Shown here piece after piece: positions 57,884 to 64,000 of a DNA stretch of 64,000 nt. Made by a program: the position numbers and the translations under genes. The stretch lies in assembly GCA_019055375.1 (NCBI GenBank), contig JAHQIW010000304.1, forward strand, positions 274,602-338,601, given 5' to 3'. Position 1 is the stretch's first letter. Each line of letters begins with the position of its first letter. The notes beneath the pieces are model-generated. The model was given only the letters and a program-made list of their open reading frames with translations, was not told the origin of the DNA and made no database searches. This DNA is from Parelaphostrongylus tenuis. Lineage: Eukaryota; Nematoda; Chromadorea; Rhabditida; Metastrongylidae.

Positions 57884-58930
57884 GGTGGGCGACGCCTTGA
57901 TCAGAGCCTAGGCGTATATATCATACCATATCTGATTACTCGATTAATATTTTGCATGCATCAAAAATCTAATAGAAAAGATATAACAGTCCAGTTTTTC
58001 TAAAAAAACCCCACCTCATTTAGTTTTATGAAAGCGGTCACCACCCTAATGTGACACAATTTGTAAAATCAACCGCACTCAGACTAAAAGATGAATCTGA
58101 GATAAGGTGCCGTGTCATGTTATGTTCAAGCAATCCCCCGTATTCATGTCCCTATTATGATAATTTGTATACTTTATATGTTTTATATATTTTTTTATCT
58201 TATTTTATATATATATATATTATATATATATCCATATCCCCGCAATCCTATTCATTTCTTGCCTTTTGCGGTTTATCCAAAAAGTCTCAAGGGTTTTTCG
58301 CGCTGATGTTTTTGATTCTTGTCCCAATTCTTGATTCTTGTTGATTCCATACCAAAGTCCGTAACGTCATGTTTTTCCACTCTATGTGCCCCCAGAGGAT
58401 TACTTGTTTTGCTGTTGTCAATCCCATCTAAGTGTTCCTTGATGCGGATCCAAAGTCTCGCCAATGTATTCTTTACCGCATGTGTGCACGAGATCAGGTA
58501 TATTGTAGCCGAACTCATGCAATCTCCTTCTCTACCATTAGGGCATACTTTACAATTGTCAGTCTTACACAAACGGTCGTACGAGCGTTTCTCCTGAGGT
58601 TTTTTGGATAAACCGCAAAAGACCGGAAATGAATAGAATGGGAAATTGCCTGGACATAACAAGTGATATGGCAGCTCATCTCAGAATCATCTTCTAAACT
58701 GAATGTGGTTAATTTGCAAATTGTGTCATGCTAGACCGATGATCGCTCTGAAAAAACTAAGTAAGGTGGGGTTTTTCAGAATGACTAGACTGTTGATTTC
58801 TTTTATATTAGATTTTTGATGCAAACGAAATATCAACCGAGTAATTAGATATGGTATAATATATACGTCTAGGCTCTGACGAAGGCGTTGGACTGAATCA
58901 CCCACACGATCATAGCAACAACAAGAATAT
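57884..58930. mobile_element. Penelope-like fragment in a long inverted repeat
   Basis: Arms of about 320-400 bp (57,884-58,285 and 58,597-58,910) are inverted copies from the outer gacgcc..gatcagagcctagg.. to the inner cttttgcggtttatccaaaaa. The left arm contains an extra (TA)n expansion of about 110 bp. The unique centre (58,286-58,596, minus) codes for a GIY-YIG endonuclease end: CPNGREGDC, ATIYLISC, a frameshifted GKEYIGET, then RIKEHLDGIDNSK..PLGAHRVEKH. This layout is typical of the C-terminus of Penelope-like retroelements. It breaks an exon of the WDR-23 pseudogene. Confidence 0.78.
58273..58662 (-). pseudogene. GIY-YIG endonuclease domain of a Penelope-like element, frameshifted
   Basis: A 129-codon open frame. 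The start (SKKPQEKRSYDRLC, CKTDNCKVCPNG) resembles the Cys motif before the GIY-YIG domain, and IYLISC is the first strand. The G-x-Y-I-G-E-T helix appears only in the neighbouring frame, then RIKEHLDG and GAHRVEKH continue in the main frame. Loss of the reading frame exactly at the Y-I-G-E motif makes the protein inactive. No reverse transcriptase part is present. Confidence 0.7.
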
Positions 58931-59690
58931 CCAGATTCATGACCGCGATCTGACAAATAAAGTGAAATTCAAACTTTTTCGCTCAAAATGTTCAATAATA
59001 TGGACAGGGATTACTTGTATTGAGTATTTTAACGAATAGCGATCTTCCGGCCCTCACTGTCGGTAAAACAGTATGACGCTTATTCTGAAAGTATTTCAAG
59101 AACAAGTAAACAAACGCTCATTCTCTATCACTTCACAAAGTGGTGGAATTGCTTACCTTAGAGTTAGAAAACTCAGTTCTACCAATAACTTCGAAAATCT
59201 AAACATAAGCATCACAAGGCTACTCAGCTAAGAGTGCTGAACTTCAAATTCACACCTCTGCTGGCGATATAAGTTTGCTGCCACCTTTCACAAATTGACA
59301 CTGATCACTTTGGAAGTGGAAATTTTCTTTAGTGAGTGCTAGTCGACGATTCGGGATAATCCTAAATACTACTAGATTAAAACTTTTCCCGTACTGACAA
59401 GACATTGAAAGATTGTAATTGAGAACTATTTTCAACGGCAGAATCCCAGTAATACATGAAGCGAATCTTGCCAAAAAATGTGGAATTACTGGTTTACGAC
59501 AGCACTTCAGATCACGAGGCACATAGAGTTGCCACCAAGTGGTTTCAAGAATTTCGCAACGAGTACACAATTCAACGATATTTGTTGACTCTACTCAACC
59601 CATAACAGCTGCATTGTATCTCCTCTTGCAGTTCCTGTAATGCCTCAACAGAGACAGATACAGCAGAACTTGTGATCGTAAAATGAGACC

Positions 59691-60139
59691 ATTATGTGAA
59701 CTGCATTCTGTCTACTAAGGCAAGAGGAAATCGGGTAGAAATAAGGCACTTAAATTTTTTTTGGTACTCAAAATAGAAATAATTGTACTAGCGTGTTGGC
59801 CACTTTGTTAATATGAACGCCACGGAAAATAATAAACAGAGCAGGCTTCACAAGTACTTTGACGCGAAATTTCTCGTGCTGTTCGAAGCTGAATCGATTT
59901 TAAAGAGTATTTCACCTCAGCTGAAAAATTAGTGTCTTCTCAAGAGATTTGACGCTTTACAATGATCCGGTATCAATTACAGTAAAAGACAAATTTACGC
60001 AGTTTGAACATTTCGATTTAGAAGTGCCATGCTGCCTAAGCTCGTCCTACGTCTCTTCATGTTATGCAAAGCAGCGATTTCGACGGCAGGTGATGATAAT
60101 ATAAATGGACGGGTCGGATCATCTAAAATAAAATTCGAT
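59691..60139. other. nothing recognised
   Basis: Upstream flank of the pseudogene; no first exon or promoter identified. Confidence 0.35.
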
Positions 60140-60990
60140 AAAAACAGAAAGAAAAATGTCGGACGAGGAGACTAGAAGAACGCAAGAGAAATTAATCCTA
60201 GTAGAATAAAGAAGCATAGCAAGGCAAAAGTACTAGTCAATATGCACATGCTACAGACAGTACTAGCTGATGGCTGTTTTGGCCTCTAGGAACAACTTCT
60301 GGCACAATGCTGCTGTCGGGACGCATTTCCAAGAAGACCATGTCCACTCTTTTCACGGACTTTCAAAGATCATCCGCGCCTAAAATCTCGACACTTCCAT
60401 TACTGCGCTTATTTGCCGAAAAGGAGTTACCAGTGTGCAAGAGAAGTAAAAATAGAATTGAATAAACATAGGTTCCTGGCTTATGCTCGGTTAGGGTGTG
60501 TGAATTGGTTGATGGAGAGGTTTCGCAACGCTCGCAATAAACGGTACAAGAGGGCTAGGACTTGTGGATGGTCTCTGAATAGATTTGGTATGCCCAATAA
60601 TGTAGAGTGCTGTGTGAAACTTTTGCGTCAGCTGGGACTTGAACCCACATTTCACCTTGTCCAGGTGCGCGTGCTCGAACCGTTGCGCGACCAATGCGTT
60701 TTGACACCACTCTTTCTACGTAACAACGCTTCTATCTGTTATCAACCAATCAACGGTTTGGCTCAGGTAACGTAGAAAGAGTGGTGTCAAAACGGACGTG
60801 GGTAGTGAAAAGGCACGAGCACGAGCTCCGGAAATGTGACTTCGGGTCTTAGCTGACACAAAAGTTCTGCACATCACTCTACATCACTGGGTATATAATG
60901 ACATCATGCCACTGTTGAAGGCGATTGAATAAAAACAACTCAGATTTTGAGTAGTTATTTGGTACAGCTAATTGATTCTGGAGTTAAGTT
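60140..60990 (+). repeat. direct duplicate D, left copy (contains T-family copy 7)
   Basis: About 850 bp matching 63,030-63,885 in the same orientation (e.g. ggcaaaagta..gtcaatatgc, ctcgacacttcc..attactg, gtgtgtgaattgg, gattctggagttaagtttggt). It contains a T-family hairpin at 60,600-60,900 in the same relative place as in the right copy. Confidence 0.75.
60600..60900. mobile_element. T-family tRNA-like hairpin element, copy 7
   Basis: Left arm: tgtagagtgctgtgtgaaacttttgcgtcagctgggacttgaacc. Right arm: ggtcttagctgacac..gttctgcacatcactctacatcactggg. A perfect inner hairpin ctacgt..cactctttctacg / cgtagaaagagtggtgtcaaaacg joins them. Confidence 0.75.
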
Positions 60991-61024
60991 TGGTGGTACT
61001 TATATGTTAGACGGAATACATATT

Positions 61025-61805
61025 TGAGTCGATCTCATTCGCTGGTCAGAAACTTTTCATGGTAATGTTACTGATCACTAATAAGCTTAAATTTCCAGCT
61101 ACAATTCTTTTTTGCCAATTTTTCAAAACGCCCTTTATATTGTAGCATCCAGAATAAGATTTCATTTCACACTCACCTTTCGACTTCATTTTCATAACGC
61201 GTATAAATCGCTGAACATGAAAAGCATACCATCTTGTAGTGGATTTTCCGCAGTGCCAGAATTTACGTTTTTATTTGAACTTTCCATCGATGTGGTGAAA
61301 AAATCCCCAATTGAATAAAAATTTTTGAAACGTGATCGATCCCCACCGCTCAGTCTGTTGTCCGCTAAAGAAAGTGCCCGGAAAGGTTCTAACTGGGTAA
61401 AATGTGAAGGGATGCCACAGCGACGACTTGCTAGTAAAGAAATTGCCTTATCAAAGATCTACTACACCGTGTGTTCAAACCGCAACTAATGTTATTTTCA
61501 CTGACAATTTCTTCACCGCATCGACAGAAACTCTAGATAGAAACGCATGATTCTGACACTAAGGAAAACTCTCTGCACGCTCATATGCCTATCGTGCTTC
61601 CAGCGATTTGAACTCAAGCTAAAAATGAAGGCTAGAGGCGAGTGAGGAATGTAATTTAATTCTGGATGCCACAGCGTTATGGAAGGCGGTCTTCAAAAAC
61701 ACCAATGTAGAGTTGTAGCCAGAGATTAAACTCTCTAATAACCACTAACAATCCCACAAAAATTCCTGTCCAGCGAATGAAATCGGCTCAAAAATTTGTC
61801 GCCGC
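61025..61805. mobile_element. F-family element, copy 7
   Basis: Left arm gagtcgatctcattcgctggtcag..gccaatttttcaaaacgcc; right arm ggtcttcaaaaacacc..ctctaataaccactaacaatccc..gtccagcgaatgaaatcgg. Interior diverged. Confidence 0.72.
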
Positions 61806-62324
61806 CTAACATAATAGGTTGGAGAGAAAGTTCTGAGAAAAAGCTTGTAAAACATTTATTTATGTACCTATTATACGCAAACAAAATGAAACCAACAGTC
61901 AAAGTCGTCTTCTTCAAATTTAAGCACTTCCTGCCACTCCTCCGTCAAAAGATCGATTCCAACTGTGTCATCGCCCCGCGTTCACTTGTCACTGTTGCAT
62001 CTGAACCCAACAGCCATTTGTGCATAATCAAGAACCTAATTTACTCGCTTGTTGACTCCATCTTGAAATAAGTAGATAAATTATATATCAATCAATGCGG
62101 GAGAAGACGGGCCTTTAAATGAGCCTAAAAACGCAAAAAAGGGCCGACATCCAAAGAAGTAAGAAGCCTTTTCTCAGAACATTTACCCCAACCTGTTATA
62201 AGCGCCACCGATTCAGCCTCACCCTCCGAAAAGTCATTATAGAGCGTTGGAAGAGTCAAAAGATATCACGTTTCGCAATCTTAGGCTCAGGCTGGTTAGG
62301 CTTAGTAACAAGTTATTCGGAAGA
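61806..62324. other. nothing recognised
   Basis: Open frame 61,796-62,071 (plus) is partly F-element text and has no motif. Confidence 0.35.
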
Positions 62325-62624
62325 TAAAAGGATAAAGGATAAAGCTCTCGGCGTTGATCAATCCCTGAGGGATGCGCCATGCATTCGACTTCAATTTCTA
62401 GCTTCATTTGAGGTAATTGAATGCATATCTGGCCATTACAATGATTCGCGGTGGCCTACCGCTAAAGCGAGTCAGTGCTGCTTATCCTCCCCGACAAGTC
62501 TGAGACTTGTCTGGTACCAATTCCGACCCCGGAGGGATGGATGGCTTGGTGAGCCATGAGCGCGAGATCGAACCATTGACCTCGTGTGCGACGCAGAGCA
62601 CCTCTAACCACTGCGCCACATGCG
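62325..62624 (-). mobile_element. SINE family A, copy 3
   Basis: Nearly identical in layout to copy 2: tRNA-like head (CGCATGTGGCGCAGTGG..GGTTCGATCTCG), body with GGTACCAGACAAGTCTCAGACTTG, tail of TTTATCC units. No target-site duplication was clear by eye. Confidence 0.82.
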
Positions 62625-63029
62625 TTTTATAATGTATTGTAATGTAATGTACTATGAGGGAGATATGATATGAAAATGGGAGCTTAAACTCATTGAACGA
62701 CAGAACAGAGCTTCTTATACAATGTTCATACGGAAAACCGATAACCTCCTTGTGAAACGTAAAAAAAAAGTTTGAAATAAGTAACCAAAAAACGCGCGAT
62801 AATACGAGCCGAGTGCGGTACCCAATGTTACTTCCGCTACTACAGCTCTCTAAGAAGGCTTTCTTAAAAAAAACTGGGTTGTCAAATGATTGCCAAAAGT
62901 CTGAGGAAATAGCCTACAAGACCTTAATCCCATAGGATTGAAGAATGCGTCCTGAAAATAGAATGGTACGAAATTCCAACGTAAAAACAAAAAGAACATC
63001 CATCCTAATTAGAAGTATCCAGGACTGCG
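62625..63029. other. nothing recognised
   Basis: AT-rich spacer. Confidence 0.4.
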
Positions 63030-63885
63030 AAGACTGGAAATGTTATAGGGATCCTCTCACGCAATGACCTATCTAAAGATGACAAAGAGTAACTGGGGAA
63101 CAAGTGGGAAGTTGAGAAACGACTTACAGCAGGGCAAAAGTATCAGTCAATATGCGCTTGCTACGGACAGTACCAGCCGACAGCTGTTTGGCCTCTAAAC
63201 AACTTCTGGTACATTACTATTAATGCGATGCATTTTCCAAAACTTGTGGAGGAGGCCATGTCTAATCTTTTCACAGACTTTTAATAATCATTCGATGCCT
63301 CAAATCTCGACACTTTCATTACTGGCTTTGTTTGCCGAGTAGGCGTTTCCAGTGTACAAAAGCCGTAAAAATAGAGCTGAGTTAAACATTCAGCGCCATA
63401 TTCCTGCTCGGCTATAGTGTGTGAATTGGCTGGTGGAGGGGTCTTTTGCAACGTTTTTCAAGAAAGGCGGCTAAGATCAGTGGATGGTCCCTGAACAGAC
63501 TTTTGGTATATCAAGTGATGTAGATTGATGTGGAAAACTCTTGTGTCAGTTGGGATTCGAACCCACTTTTCACTCTATCCGGGGGCGCGTGCTCAAACCG
63601 TTGCAATACCCACCCTGTTTGTGACAACACTCTTTCTACGTTATAACGCATCTATCTGTCAACAAATAAACATACGTCGGTAGCGAAAGGCTCGACTGTG
63701 CGTCCCCGCATAGTCGAGCCTTGTGGATCCGAGTTCCAGCTGATGCAAAAGTTCTGCAAATCACTCTGCATCACTGGATATATCTATAACATCATACCAC
63801 CGCTAAAAAACGTTTGAATAAAAAGAACTTAGACTTCTAGTAGTTATTTGACACAAATAGTCGATTCTGGAGTTAGGTTTGGTCC
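63030..63885 (+). repeat. direct duplicate D, right copy (contains T-family copy 8)
   Basis: Second copy of the 60.1-61.0 kb unit. The enclosed T element (63,520-63,810) has a shortened centre. Substitutions and small indels throughout show the duplication is not recent. Confidence 0.75.
63520..63810. mobile_element. T-family tRNA-like hairpin element, copy 8
   Basis: Left arm: gtagattgatgtgg..cttgtgtcagttgggattcgaacc. Right arm: ccgagttccagctgatgcaaaagttctgcaaatcactctgcatcactgg. Includes an extra short perfect hairpin aggctcgactgtgcg..cgcatagtcgagcct. Confidence 0.72.
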
Positions 63886-64000
63886 CCTCTCTCCCCCCCC
63901 CCTTCCCTCTCTCTCTTAGAAAAACCTAGAAAGATCTATATAGTACTCAAATCTGTGAGATTACATCACTGTCTAGTGATAGTGTCTTCTTTAGACTGAA

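Larger units (their letters stand above)
52394..59690 (-). pseudogene. decayed duplicate of the DCAF11/WDR-23-like gene
   Basis: Second copy of the 34-37.7 kb gene, same strand. Recognisable exons: 59500-59690 (ALQELQEEIQCSC, then a stop), 59256-59361 (IIPNRRLALTKENF..QFVKGGSKL; 1-nt loss shifts frame), about 59031-59084 (begins with a stop), one exon broken by the Penelope insertion near 58,920, 57646-57717, 57279-57375 (RFSREGHEILCGNMNGSIHIFDLNS, intact), 57074-57178 (intact), 56851-56973 (VFDHRALGAL..FVGHRDSITYSDAR; 19-bp tandem duplication, donor GT changed to AT), 55405-55486 (LISNSLNNTIKL then TAG for the WD tryptophan, 55443-55445), and the last exon 52394-52471 (WGGEATIWKWDERY..stop). 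The three exons between are missing where repeats now lie (52.7-55.4 kb). Clearly non-functional. Confidence 0.88.

Noticed and set aside
60140..63885. LTR retrotransposon with 850-bp LTRs
   Set aside because: No gag, protease, RT or integrase between the direct repeats; the interior is an F element, spacer and a SINE.
1..64000. CRISPR arrays, bacterial operons, rRNA genes
   Set aside because: No regular spaced direct repeats, no Shine-Dalgarno-linked gene strings and no rRNA-like sequence; the intron structure is eukaryotic.

Overview
This looks like a window of a strongylid (hookworm-type, clade V) nematode genome. It is AT-rich, has no bacterial gene layout, and its genes are split by introns, many of them short, with clear GT..AG borders. 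It holds several decayed copies of an RTE-type non-LTR retrotransposon and many short inverted-repeat and tRNA-derived repeats. The species call is an inference from family resemblance, not from any database search.

Host genes are sparse. At the left edge, on the minus strand, lie exons of a two-pore-domain (K2P/TWK) potassium channel: the first transmembrane helix, the first pore helix and a GYGN selectivity filter. The gene continues out of the window. At 34.2-37.7 kb (minus) is a DCAF11/WDR-23-like WD40 gene, the substrate receptor of a CUL4-DDB1 ubiquitin ligase (SKN-1 repressor in C. elegans). Its exons can be followed almost completely, but one exon carries a single-base deletion. A second, clearly dead copy lies at 52.4-59.7 kb on the same strand. 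It has nonsense codons, frameshifts, a 19-bp tandem duplication, a lost splice donor and missing exons, and it has been invaded by a tRNA-like hairpin element and a Penelope-like (GIY-YIG) fragment.

The rest is a mobile-element graveyard. There are four RTE copies: 14.9-16.3 (+), 28.2-31.6 (-), 31.7-32.9 (+) and 43.8-45.2 kb (-, with a twin-priming-like 5' inversion). There is a mariner-like transposase relic at 39.3-40.5 kb. Two tRNA-headed SINE families are present: A at 9.0, 53.4 and 62.3 kb; B at 21.0, 38.9, 42.2, 47.0 and 50.9 kb. At least six non-autonomous inverted-repeat families occur, named here for convenience T, F, M, Q, P and R. Family T is the most unusual: each terminal arm is itself a tRNA-like cloverleaf sequence. 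Target-site duplications and nesting give a relative order of insertion: RTE into an M element, SINE A into a T element, and a tRNA-like hairpin into an F element.

Regions with no feature I could support are noted as such. A few open frames with plausible splice sites (7.96-8.43, 10.6-11.0, 12.2 and 20.2 kb) are listed at low confidence.
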